DNA of 64,000 nt from Variovorax gossypii (GTDB taxonomy: Bacteria; Pseudomonadota; Gammaproteobacteria; Burkholderiales; Burkholderiaceae_C): assembly GCF_003965815.1 (NCBI RefSeq), contig NZ_RXOE01000007.1, positions 186,001-250,000 on the forward strand. Direction: 5' to 3'. Each line of letters opens with the position of its first letter. The stretch's first letter is position 1. Positions 55,034-63,319 of this stretch are shown in pieces. A program made the position numbers and the translations under genes. The notes below the pieces were generated by a model. It made no database searches and had not been told where the DNA came from. It was given only the letters and a program-made list of their open reading frames with translations.

Positions 55034-56242
55034 ATGAGCCTCTCGAATAGTGTAGGACGCGCGCTCGAAATCTCCCTCCGGGGCGCCGACGAGCTGCTGC
55101 CGCAGGACGAATGGGTGCGCAAGCTCCAGCGCTCCGAAGCGACCGGAACCCCCCTGCGGATCAAGCTGGGCCTGGACCCGACCGCGCCGGACATCCACGT
55201 CGGCCACACCGTCGTGCTCAACAAGATGCGCCAGCTTCAAGACCTGGGCCACCGGGTGATCTTCCTGATCGGCGACTTCACCACCACCATCGGCGACCCC
55301 TCCGGCCGCAACAGCACCCGCCCGCCGCTCACCCGCGAGCAGATCGAGGCCAACGCCCAGACCTACTACAAGCAGGCCAGCCTGGTGCTGGACCCCGAGA
55401 AGACCGAGATCCGCTACAACTCCGAATGGAGCGACCCCCTGGGCGCTCGCGGCATGATCCAGCTCGCCGCCAAGTACACGGTGGCCCGGATGATGGAGCG
55501 CGACGACTTCAACAAGCGCTTCAAGGCCGGCCAGTCGATCTCGGTCCACGAATTCCTCTACCCGCTGATGCAGGGCTACGACTCGGTCGCGCTGAAGAGC
55601 GACCTGGAACTGGGCGGCACCGACCAGAAGTTCAACCTGCTCGTCGGTCGCCATCTCCAGCAGGAATATGGCCAGGAGCCGCAGTGCATACTCACTATGC
55701 CGCTGCTGGAGGGCCTCGACGGCGTCGAGAAGATGTCGAAGAGCAAGAACAACTACATCGGCATCAGCGAAGACGCCAACACCATGTTCGCCAAGGTGCT
55801 GTCGATCTCCGACGACCTGATGTGGCGCTGGTACACGCTGCTGAGCTTCCAGTCGCTCGAGCAGATCGCGGCGCTGAAGGCCGAGGTCGAGGGCGGCCGC
55901 AACCCGAAGGACGCCAAGGTCGCGCTGGCCAAGGAAATCACCGCGCGCTTCCACAGCGCGGCGGCGGCGGACGCGGCCGAGCAGGATTTCATCAACCGCA
56001 GCAAGGGCGGCGTGCCCGACGAGATCCCGGAAGTGTCGCTGTCGGGCGCCCCGCTGGGCATTGCCCAGGTGCTCAAGCAGGCGAACCTCGCGCCCTCGAC
56101 CTCGGAAGGCAACCGCCTGATCGACGGCGGCGGCGTGCGGATCGACTCCGCCGTGGTCAGCGACAAGGCGCTGAAGCTGCCCGCGGGCAGCTACGTGGTG
56201 CAGGTCGGCAAGCGCAAGTTCGCGCGCGTGACCCTGAGCTGA
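55034..56242 (+). CDS. tyrS: Tyrosine--tRNA ligase
   Basis: Class I aminoacyl-tRNA synthetase, 402 residues. The HIGH-type motif is HVGH (residues 55-58), KMSKS lies near residue 234, and GGTDQKFN is the tyrosine-site region; residues 335-402 form the S4-like anticodon-arm domain (GVRIDSAVVSDKALKLPAGSYVV). Length and motif spelling match the TyrRS group common in betaproteobacteria. ATG at 55034, divergent from the M23 peptidase gene. Confidence 0.97.
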   Translation: MSLSNSVGRALEISLRGADELLPQDEWVRKLQRSEATGTPLRIKLGLDPTAPDIHVGHTVVLNKMRQLQDLGHRVIFLIGDFTTTIGDPSGRNSTRPPLTREQIEANAQTYYKQASLVLDPEKTEIRYNSEWSDPLGARGMIQLAAKYTVARMMERDDFNKRFKAGQSISVHEFLYPLMQGYDSVALKSDLELGGTDQKFNLLVGRHLQQEYGQEPQCILTMPLLEGLDGVEKMSKSKNNYIGISEDANTMFAKVLSISDDLMWRWYTLLSFQSLEQIAALKAEVEGGRNPKDAKVALAKEITARFHSAAAADAAEQDFINRSKGGVPDEIPEVSLSGAPLGIAQVLKQANLAPSTSEGNRLIDGGGVRIDSAVVSDKALKLPAGSYVVQVGKRKFARVTLS

Positions 56243-56277
56243 GCCGGGGGGGCCGGCTCGTCACCTGCTCGACCCGA

Positions 56278-56913
56278 TCAGCGGACCTCGATAGTGACGC
56301 GCCGGTTGCGCGGCTCGTCCACCTCGTCGGCGGTCGGGATCGCCAGGTCGCGCTCGCCGCGGCCCACGGCCTCGATGCGGTTCGCCGGGAACTGGCGCTC
56401 GACGAAGAGCTGGGCCACTTCCTGCGCCCGGCGGCGCGACAGCTCGTCGTTCTGCTCGCCGCTGCCCTTGGTGTCGGTGTGGCCGGTGACCACGATGTCG
56501 CCGCCGCTGCGTGCCAGCGCCGCGGCCAGCGCCTCGGTCATGATCTGCTGCGACGCCGGTGTCAGCGTGGTGCCGCCGAGCTCGAAGTACACCGTGTAGC
56601 GCTGCGGCGGGGGCGGGCGCATGTCGAAGAGCGCCTTGTTCTCCGCCTGCACCTTGGCCGGATCGACGCTGTCGACCACCGGCGCGCCCTTGGCGCCGAC
56701 CGCGGCCGTGGCGCGCTGGTAGGGCGTGGAAAGCACTTCCTCGCCGTCCTTGGCGCGCACCACCACTGCGGAGGGCTTGCCGTCGGCCTGCGGCAGGAGC
56801 ACCACCCGCGTGCCGGGCGTCGAGCACGCGGCCAGCAGCGCTGCAGCCAGCGTGGCCGCGAAAAGGGAGGCGAGGCGGGAGGATCGGAGTTTCGGCATCT
56901 GCATCTTCATCAT
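56278..56913 (-). CDS. OmpA-family lipoprotein
   Basis: Peptidoglycan-binding envelope lipoprotein, 211 residues. Lipobox LLAAC (Cys about 30) after a signal peptide; the C-terminal OmpA domain (residues about 105-211) has YFELGGTTLTPAS and GHTDTKGSGEQNDELSRRRA, with the Asp and Arg that bind diaminopimelate. Its ATG overlaps the stop of the upstream FecR-domain gene by four bases, so the two are translationally coupled. Confidence 0.88.
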   Translation of the reverse strand: MMKMQMPKLRSSRLASLFAATLAAALLAACSTPGTRVVLLPQADGKPSAVVVRAKDGEEVLSTPYQRATAAVGAKGAPVVDSVDPAKVQAENKALFDMRPPPPQRYTVYFELGGTTLTPASQQIMTEALAAALARSGGDIVVTGHTDTKGSGEQNDELSRRRAQEVAQLFVERQFPANRIEAVGRGERDLAIPTADEVDEPRNRRVTIEVR

Positions 56914-57446
56914 GGCTGGCCGTCGGCTTGCACGATGAAGTCGGTACCGCGGATGCCGATGGTGGCAGTCTGCGTCTCGACCCGGACCGCGTCGGGGTTG
57001 GTCTTGCCGATCAGGCCGGTGATCATGCGCATCGAGCCGCGCAGCAGCGAAAGAAGCATGCCGCCGTCGCGCGTGGTGCCGTCGAAGTGGAATTCCTTGA
57101 GATCGAGCCGGGAGGAAGGGCCGACCACCAGCGTCGTGTCGTCGCGCAGCACCACGGAGGCCGAGGAGTCGGGGCCGGTCACGATGCGATCGACTGCGCC
57201 CAGCGCGTCGCCCGGGTTGGCGGTGCGGGCGGCGCCGGCGCCGTTGAGCAGCTGCACGCTGCCGCGCACGGATTTCACGAAGCCGGCCTGGAGATCGGGT
57301 TTCGCGACTGGTGCGGCCGGTGCGGCTGCTGTTGCTGCGGGCGCGGGCGCCACAGCGGGAACTGCCGGCGGCGTCTGCGTCTGGGTCTGTGCCAGCGCGG
57401 CTCCCGCGATGGCGAGGCCGCCCAGGGCAGTCAGGAGATTTTTCAT
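56910..57446 (-). CDS. FecR-domain secreted protein
   Basis: Secreted 178-residue protein: signal peptide MKNLLTALGGLAIAGAALAQ, an Ala/Pro/Thr-rich linker (residues about 20-50), then a FecR domain (residues about 55-175) with the hallmark VRVETQTATIGIRGTDF. Not next to a FecI sigma or TonB receptor gene, so it is not a classical iron-dicitrate sensor; such stand-alone FecR domains are thought to be envelope beta-barrel modules. Start 57446 chosen for the signal peptide. Coupled to the OmpA lipoprotein gene. Confidence 0.85.
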   Translation of the reverse strand: MKNLLTALGGLAIAGAALAQTQTQTPPAVPAVAPAPAATAAAPAAPVAKPDLQAGFVKSVRGSVQLLNGAGAARTANPGDALGAVDRIVTGPDSSASVVLRDDTTLVVGPSSRLDLKEFHFDGTTRDGGMLLSLLRGSMRMITGLIGKTNPDAVRVETQTATIGIRGTDFIVQADGQP

Positions 57447-57598
57447 CGTCTGGCTCTCTGCGAAGAACTGTTGCGCAATGGTCGCAAATATTAATGCGAA
57501 GGCGTTACATATGGACACGAGGCCGATAATTCAGGCAGTTTCTGCGGCCTTTTACCGCTTTTCGCGTTGCTTCCTGCCCCTTTCCTGATGGCTTTTGC

Positions 57599-58512
57599 AT
57601 GATGTTTACCCCTAAGACGCTGCTTCGCGTGTCGATCGGCGTGGCATTGATCACGATCGTGCTCAAGGGCCTGGCCGGCTACATGACGAACTCCATGGGC
57701 CTGATCTCGGACGCCATGGAGTCCTTCGTGAACCTGGCGAGCGCCATGTTCGCGCTCGCCATGGTGACCATCGCCGAGCGGCCCGCCGACGAAGACCACC
57801 CCTACGGCCACCACAAGGCAGAGTACTTCTCCTCGGGCTTCGAAGGCGTCCTGATCGTCGGCGCGGCCATCGCCATCCTCTGGGTCTCGGTGCAGCGTCT
57901 GCTGTCTCCCCAGCCGCTGGAGCAGCTGGGCTGGGGCCTGGCGTTGTCGGTGCTCAGTTCGGGCTTCAACGCCGGCCTGGCCTTCCTGCTCTTCCGTGCG
58001 GCGCGGGCCCACCGCTCCATCGCGCTGGAGGCCGACGGCCGCCACCTGATGGCCGACGTCTGGACTTCCGCCGCGGTGCTGGCCGGCATCCTCGGCGTGC
58101 TGCTCACCGGCTGGTTGTGGCTCGATCCGCTGCTGGCCATCGGCGTCGCGCTGAACATCGCGCGCGAGGGCGTCAAGCTGGTGTGGCGCTCGTCGCAGGG
58201 GCTGATGGACAAGGCCCTCGACCCCGAAACCATCGCCATCGTGCGTGCCACGCTGGAGGCCTTCGCCGCCCGCGTGCCCGACGGCGCCCGGCTGCGCTTC
58301 GACGACATGGCCACGCGCGGTGCCGGCCAGCGCCGCTTCGCCGACCTGCACATGCACGTACCCGGCGAATGGACCCTGCAGCACGCCGCGAGCATGCGCG
58401 ACGAACTCGAGCAGGCGCTGATGGACGCCGTGCCCGGCCTGCGCGTCACGATCCAGCTCCTGCCCCTCACCATGGAAGCCCGCGCCACCCAGGCCGGCGA
58501 ACATCACCCCCT

Positions 58513-58516
<4 letters not shown>
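57599..58516 (+). CDS. Cation diffusion facilitator (divalent metal exporter)
   Basis: Proton-coupled exporter of Zn2+, Fe2+, Mn2+ or similar, 305 residues. Six hydrophobic helices; the membrane metal site residues are visible in ISDAMESFVN and HLMADVWTS, and HPYGHHKAEYFSS is the conserved loop before helix 3. The C-terminal domain (residues about 215-305) is the ferredoxin-like cytosolic dimer module with DLHMHV. ATG at 57599 is followed by another at 57602. Stop overlaps dtd by four bases. Confidence 0.92.
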
Positions 58517-58956
<440 letters not shown>

Positions 58957-58974
58957 CGGCGGCCGGCTGCCCGG

Positions 58975-59442
58975 CTACTTGCCGTACGGGCTGCGGATGC
59001 CCAGCCCCGCGAGGATCTCGATCTCGTACGCCTCCATCTCGTCGGCGTCGGCCTCGCTGGTCTCGTGGTCCCAGCCCTGCGCGTGCAGCGTGCCGTGCAC
59101 CAGCAGGTGCGCGTAGTGGTCGGCCAGCGTCTTGCGGTTTTCCTTCGCCTCGCGCGCGACCACCGGCGCGCACAGCACCAGGTCGGCCATCACGACCGGG
59201 CCCTGCGCATAGTCGAAGGTCAGCACGTTGGTCGCATAGTCCTTGCCGCGGAACTCGCGGTTCAGGCGCTGGCCTTCCTCGGCATCGACGATGCGCACCG
59301 TGATCTCGCCGTCGATGTCGAGCGCATGGCGGATCCAGCGCGTCACGCCGTGGCGCGGCAGCGCGGCGCGATGGCGCTCCACGCCCTTGAAGCGGCCGAA
59401 CTGCAGCGAGAGCGAAAGCGCCGGGAGCTTCGATGCGGCCAT
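58975..59442 (-). CDS. ybeY: Endoribonuclease YbeY
   Basis: Zinc endoribonuclease needed for 16S rRNA 3' processing and ribosome quality control. The 155-residue product has the metal motif HGTLHAQGWDH and the RGKDYATNVLTFDY segment. The ATG at 59442 lies one base beyond the phoH stop; an in-frame ATG at 59484 inside phoH is less likely. phoH-ybeY is the standard pair. Confidence 0.95.
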   Translation of the reverse strand: MAASKLPALSLSLQFGRFKGVERHRAALPRHGVTRWIRHALDIDGEITVRIVDAEEGQRLNREFRGKDYATNVLTFDYAQGPVVMADLVLCAPVVAREAKENRKTLADHYAHLLVHGTLHAQGWDHETSEADADEMEAYEIEILAGLGIRSPYGK

Positions 59443-59443
59443 C

Positions 59444-60400
59444 TCAGTGGCTCCCCGCGCGCTTGCGATGGCCGTCGTAGGCATCGACGATCTTCGCCAC
59501 CAGCGGGTGGCGCACCACGTCCGCGCTCGTGAAGTGCGTCATGGCGATGCCGTTCACGCGCTTGAGCACGCGCTCGGCATCGATCAGGCCGCTGAGCTGG
59601 TTCTTCGGCAGGTCGATCTGGCTCACGTCGCCCGTCACCACCGCGCGCGCGCCGAAGCCGATGCGCGTGAGGAACATCTTCATCTGCTCCGGCGTGGTGT
59701 TCTGCGCCTCGTCGAGGATCACGAAGGCGTTGTTCAGCGTGCGCCCGCGCATGAAGGCCAGCGGCGCGATCTCCAGCGCGTTGCGCTCGAAGGCCTTCTG
59801 CACCTTCTCGAAGCCCATCAGGTCGTAGAGCGCGTCGTACAGCGGGCGCAGGTACGGGTCGACCTTCTGCGTCAGGTCACCGGGCAGGAAGCCCAGCCGC
59901 TCTCCGGCTTCGACGGCCGGCCGCGTCAGCACGATGCGCTGCACGGCGGCGCGCTCCAGTGCATCGACCGCGCAGGCCACCGCGAGATACGTCTTGCCGG
60001 TACCGGCCGGGCCTATGCCGAAGGTGATGTCGTGCTTGGCGATGTTGTCCAGGTAGATCGCCTGCGTGGGCGTGCGCGGCCGCAGGTCGCCGCGGCGGGT
60101 GACGAGCATCGCCACGTCCTCGTCGCCGTCGATCATTCCGCCGTCGCCGGCCAGCGTGAGCTGCACCACCGCCGCGTCGATGGGCCGCTGCGCGATCTCG
60201 TAGAGCGCCTGCAGCACGTCCATCGCGCGCTGCGCGGCGGCCTTGTGCCCGTCGACCTTGAACTGCTCGTGGCGGTGCGCGATCTTCACGTCCAGCGCCT
60301 CCTCGATGCGGCGCAGGTGGGCGTCCAGCGGGCCGCACAGGTGGCTGAGGCGCGAATTGTTCAGTGGGGTAAAGGTGTGTCGCAGAATCACGCCGGACAT
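59444..60400 (-). CDS. ybeZ: PhoH-like ATPase (YbeZ)
   Basis: P-loop NTPase of the PhoH family, a partner of YbeY in RNA metabolism. The 318-residue product has an N-terminal RNA-binding-like region (LNNSRLSHLCGPLDAHLRRIEE), Walker A GPAGTGKTY, Walker B VILDEAQNTT and the GDVSQIDLP motif. Start at 60400 (MSGVILRHTF) is preferred; a GTG at 60418 would add six residues. Divergent from ruvA. Confidence 0.93.
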   Translation of the reverse strand: MSGVILRHTFTPLNNSRLSHLCGPLDAHLRRIEEALDVKIAHRHEQFKVDGHKAAAQRAMDVLQALYEIAQRPIDAAVVQLTLAGDGGMIDGDEDVAMLVTRRGDLRPRTPTQAIYLDNIAKHDITFGIGPAGTGKTYLAVACAVDALERAAVQRIVLTRPAVEAGERLGFLPGDLTQKVDPYLRPLYDALYDLMGFEKVQKAFERNALEIAPLAFMRGRTLNNAFVILDEAQNTTPEQMKMFLTRIGFGARAVVTGDVSQIDLPKNQLSGLIDAERVLKRVNGIAMTHFTSADVVRHPLVAKIVDAYDGHRKRAGSH

Positions 60401-60420
60401 TTCAAGGAAAAAGGGCACCC

Positions 60421-60993
60421 ATGATAGGCAAACTGACCGGCACCCTGGCTGAGCGCAATCCGCCGCAGGTGGTCGTGGACTGCAACGGCGTCGGCTACGA
60501 GGTCGACGTGCCGATGAGCACGTTCTACAACCTGCCGAACGTCGGCACCAAGGTTTCGCTGCTAACGCACTTCGTCGTGCGCGAGGACGCGCAGATTCTC
60601 TACGGCTTCGGCACCGCCGAGGAGCGCGCGGCCTTCCGCCAGCTCATCAAGATCACCGGCGTGGGCCCGCGCACCGCGCTGGGCCTGCTCTCGGGCATGA
60701 GCGTGGGCGAGCTCTCGCAGGCGATCACCACGCAGGAGCTGGGCCGGCTCGTGAAGATCCCGGGCATCGGCAAGAAGACGGCCGAGCGGCTGCTGCTGGA
60801 GCTCAAGGGCAAGCTTGGCGCCGACATCGGCCTGCCGGCGCACGCCGCCTCCGACGCGCAGGCCGACATCCTGCAGGCGCTGGTCGCGCTGGGCTACAGC
60901 GACAAGGAGGCCGCGCTCGCGCTCAAGGCGCTGCCGAAGGACGCGACGGTGAGCGAGGGCATCAAGATGGCGCTGAAGTCGCTCGCCAAGTAG
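60421..60993 (+). CDS. ruvA: Holliday junction DNA helicase subunit RuvA
   Basis: Tetrameric protein that binds Holliday junctions and loads RuvB. The 190-residue product has the OB domain (MIGKLTGTLAER…VGYEVDVP), two helix-hairpin-helix motifs (KITGVGPRTALGLLSG and KIPGIGKKTAERLLLEL) and the C-terminal RuvB-contact domain (about 145-190, ILQALVALGYSDKEA). ruvB and ruvC are not in the window; downstream genes run the other way. Confidence 0.97.
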   Translation: MIGKLTGTLAERNPPQVVVDCNGVGYEVDVPMSTFYNLPNVGTKVSLLTHFVVREDAQILYGFGTAEERAAFRQLIKITGVGPRTALGLLSGMSVGELSQAITTQELGRLVKIPGIGKKTAERLLLELKGKLGADIGLPAHAASDAQADILQALVALGYSDKEAALALKALPKDATVSEGIKMALKSLAK

Positions 60994-61015
60994 GCCTCGG
61001 CCAGCGGGCGGCTGC

Positions 61016-62011
61016 TCACTCGAGCGTCAGCCCGATGTCCTTCACCAGCACGCTCCAGTCGTGCAGGTCCTTCTGCATCGTCGCGGCGAACTGCTCGGGC
61101 GTGTTCTGCGGCAGGTCGGTGAAGTTGAGTTCGCGCAGGCGCTGCACCACGGCCGGGTCCTTCAGCACCTGGTTCACGGCGATGTTGAGCTTCTTCACGA
61201 TGGCCGGCGGCGTCTTCGCGGGCGCCAGCACGCCGTACCACGAGTAGTTGGTGAAGGGGTAACCGGCCTCGGTCATCGTCGGCACATCGGGCAGCATCGG
61301 GATGCGCGATGGCCCGCTGTTGGCCAGCGCCTTCAGCCGCCCGGCGCGTACCAGCTCCACCGTGGACGACATGTCGGCGAACGCAGCGTCCACCTGGCCG
61401 CCCATCAGGTCCTGCACGCAGGGGCCGCTCCCCTTGTAGGGCACGTGCGTCATCGCAAGGCCCGCCTGCTTCTTGAGGCTTTCCATCGCGAGGTGGCCGC
61501 CCGAGCCGTTGCCCCACGAGCAGTAGTTGAGCTTGTCGGGGCGCGCCTTGGCATAGGCGACGAATTCCTTGAGCGTCTTCACCGGCAGGTCCTGCCGCAC
61601 CAGCAGCAGGTTGCCGCCGCGCCCGATCTGCGCCACCGGCGCGAAGTCCTTCACCGGGTCGTAGGGCAGCTTCCTGTAGAGGCTGGGGTTCACCACCATC
61701 GCCGCGGCGTAGGTGAACAGCAGCTTGTAGCCGTCGGGCGTGGCGCGCGCTGCGAGTTCGGTGCCGAGGATGCCGTTGGCGCCGGGGCGGTTGTCGATGA
61801 TGAAGGGCTGCTTCAGCTGCTTGGAGAGCGCGTCCGCGATCAGTCGCGAGATGGTGTCGGTGCCGCCCGCGGCTGCCGTGGGCACGATCAGCGTCACCGG
61901 CTTGTCGGGGTAGGCATCGGCGCCTTGCGCGTGGACGGCCGTCACCGCCCAGGCCGCGAGCGCGCCCAGCGCAAACGCACGCAGGTGGCGCCGGAGGAGT
62001 GTGGTTCTCAT
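61016..62011 (-). CDS. Bug-family periplasmic receptor (tripartite tricarboxylate transporter type)
   Basis: 331-residue binding protein with signal peptide (MRTTLLRRHLRAFALGALAAW…HAQ) and the family signatures YPDKPVTLIVPTAAAGGTDTISR, FIIDNRPGANGILG and MTHVPYKGSGPCVQDLMGGQ. Orphan: no TctAB genes near. Lies 30 bases after the MBL-fold gene in the same direction and probably shares a transcript with it and the DUF1214 gene, hinting that its ligand is the substrate of those enzymes. Confidence 0.92.
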   Translation of the reverse strand: MRTTLLRRHLRAFALGALAAWAVTAVHAQGADAYPDKPVTLIVPTAAAGGTDTISRLIADALSKQLKQPFIIDNRPGANGILGTELAARATPDGYKLLFTYAAAMVVNPSLYRKLPYDPVKDFAPVAQIGRGGNLLLVRQDLPVKTLKEFVAYAKARPDKLNYCSWGNGSGGHLAMESLKKQAGLAMTHVPYKGSGPCVQDLMGGQVDAAFADMSSTVELVRAGRLKALANSGPSRIPMLPDVPTMTEAGYPFTNYSWYGVLAPAKTPPAIVKKLNIAVNQVLKDPAVVQRLRELNFTDLPQNTPEQFAATMQKDLHDWSVLVKDIGLTLE

Positions 62012-62041
62012 GTCTTGTCTCCTGATCTCTGTATCGGTCTG

Positions 62042-63319
62042 TCAGTGGATGCCGAAGCGCCCCTGCGTTCCCTGCTCGATCATGTCCGCACCGACGCGAT
62101 ACAGGTTGCGCGACACGTAACTGGGCACCTGCCGCGCGCGCTCGCGCAGCCACTCGGCCTTGAGCGAGCGCGCTTCCGCGATCTCGGGCGCGTCGCCCTC
62201 GGCGATGGCCAGCAGGTCGATCACGTGCAGCGCCAGCTGCCAGCGGCCTTCCTTCGCCAGGCTGCACGCATGCGCGATCACGCCGCGCTTGTCGGTGATG
62301 GCCTCGGCGACGGCCCGGCCGATGGTCTCGGGCGCCTCGGGGTGCAGCGAGGTCGGGTTGCGGTCCCACCAGCCGTTCTCCGAGCGGTAGATGTCGCGCA
62401 CGATGTAGCCGGGGTCGCCGTAGGTGGGCTTCATCCACTCGACACCGAACAGCTCGTCGGGAAAGCGGATGCGCGCGAGCACGCCGCGCTCGTTGAAGCC
62501 CTCGTTCATCAGCCGCACGACCTCGGCGCGCAGCCAGCGCAGCGCCCGCGCTGTGTGCGTGAGCACGTGCCGCACCTGCTCCTCGCCTTCGAGCGTGGCG
62601 CCGAACTCGCGCACCGCCTTGCGCGCGCCGAGCGCCGCGAGCGCATCGAGCGTGTCGGCCCAGCGCACCGTGTCGCGCATCGTGCGAAAGGGCGTGCCGA
62701 TGTTGGGAATCGAGTCGATCAGCGCCGCGCCGCCGTACAGCACGCGCTGCGACGGGCTCCACAGCGCGATCGCGTCGTCGGTCTCCGAAGGCGCCCAGCG
62801 CAGCTCGATACGGCTGTCGCCCTGGCCGATATGCAGCCGGTCGTCGAAGGTTTCCGTGGGCGCGTGCATGGTGAGCCGACGGTCGAAGAAGCTGGCGGGC
62901 CGGTTGAACTGGATCTCGGCCATGCGGTGCTGCAGCGCCTCGGTTTCCCGGTAGCGGGCCTGGCGTCGCAGCACGTTGCGGTGTGCGATGACGCGAGGCG
63001 GCGCATCCCCGCGCTGCGCGGCATGCGCGAGCCACATCGGCACGCCGGAGTTGTAGCCCACGTGCCCGTGGCTGTAGCAAAGCGCATGCAGCGGCGCGTT
63101 GCTGAGCTGGCGCACCGCGTCGATCATTCCCTGCGTCACCGGGCCGCCCGGCCCGGCATCGATCACCACCAGGCCGGCGTCCGTCTCGGCCACGAAGGAC
63201 TGACCCTGCCCGCGCAGGATGTGCAGGCCCGGCGCCACCGTCTCGGTGCCCGTGCCGACGATGAGGAAAGGCTTCTCCTGCTCGGCCTTGTCGATGTTGC
63301 TCGTGTCTTTCGTGTTCAT
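62042..63319 (-). CDS. Metallo-beta-lactamase-fold protein, alkyl-sulfatase-like, with altered metal site
   Basis: 425-residue MBL-fold protein with the alkyl sulfatase-type C-terminal dimerisation region. The standard HxHxDH motif reads HGHVGYN (His84, His86, Gly88, Tyr89), so the second-metal ligands are missing; the later region ETDDA (180-183) has Ala where related proteins have His, and REFG (237-240) stands where a GHG is usual. The fold context (VVIDAGPGGP, LYGGAALIDSIPN) is otherwise kept. It may bind one metal, be non-catalytic or use a different chemistry. Overlaps the DUF1214 gene by four bases. Confidence 0.82.
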   Translation of the reverse strand: MNTKDTSNIDKAEQEKPFLIVGTGTETVAPGLHILRGQGQSFVAETDAGLVVIDAGPGGPVTQGMIDAVRQLSNAPLHALCYSHGHVGYNSGVPMWLAHAAQRGDAPPRVIAHRNVLRRQARYRETEALQHRMAEIQFNRPASFFDRRLTMHAPTETFDDRLHIGQGDSRIELRWAPSETDDAIALWSPSQRVLYGGAALIDSIPNIGTPFRTMRDTVRWADTLDALAALGARKAVREFGATLEGEEQVRHVLTHTARALRWLRAEVVRLMNEGFNERGVLARIRFPDELFGVEWMKPTYGDPGYIVRDIYRSENGWWDRNPTSLHPEAPETIGRAVAEAITDKRGVIAHACSLAKEGRWQLALHVIDLLAIAEGDAPEIAEARSLKAEWLRERARQVPSYVSRNLYRVGADMIEQGTQGRFGIH

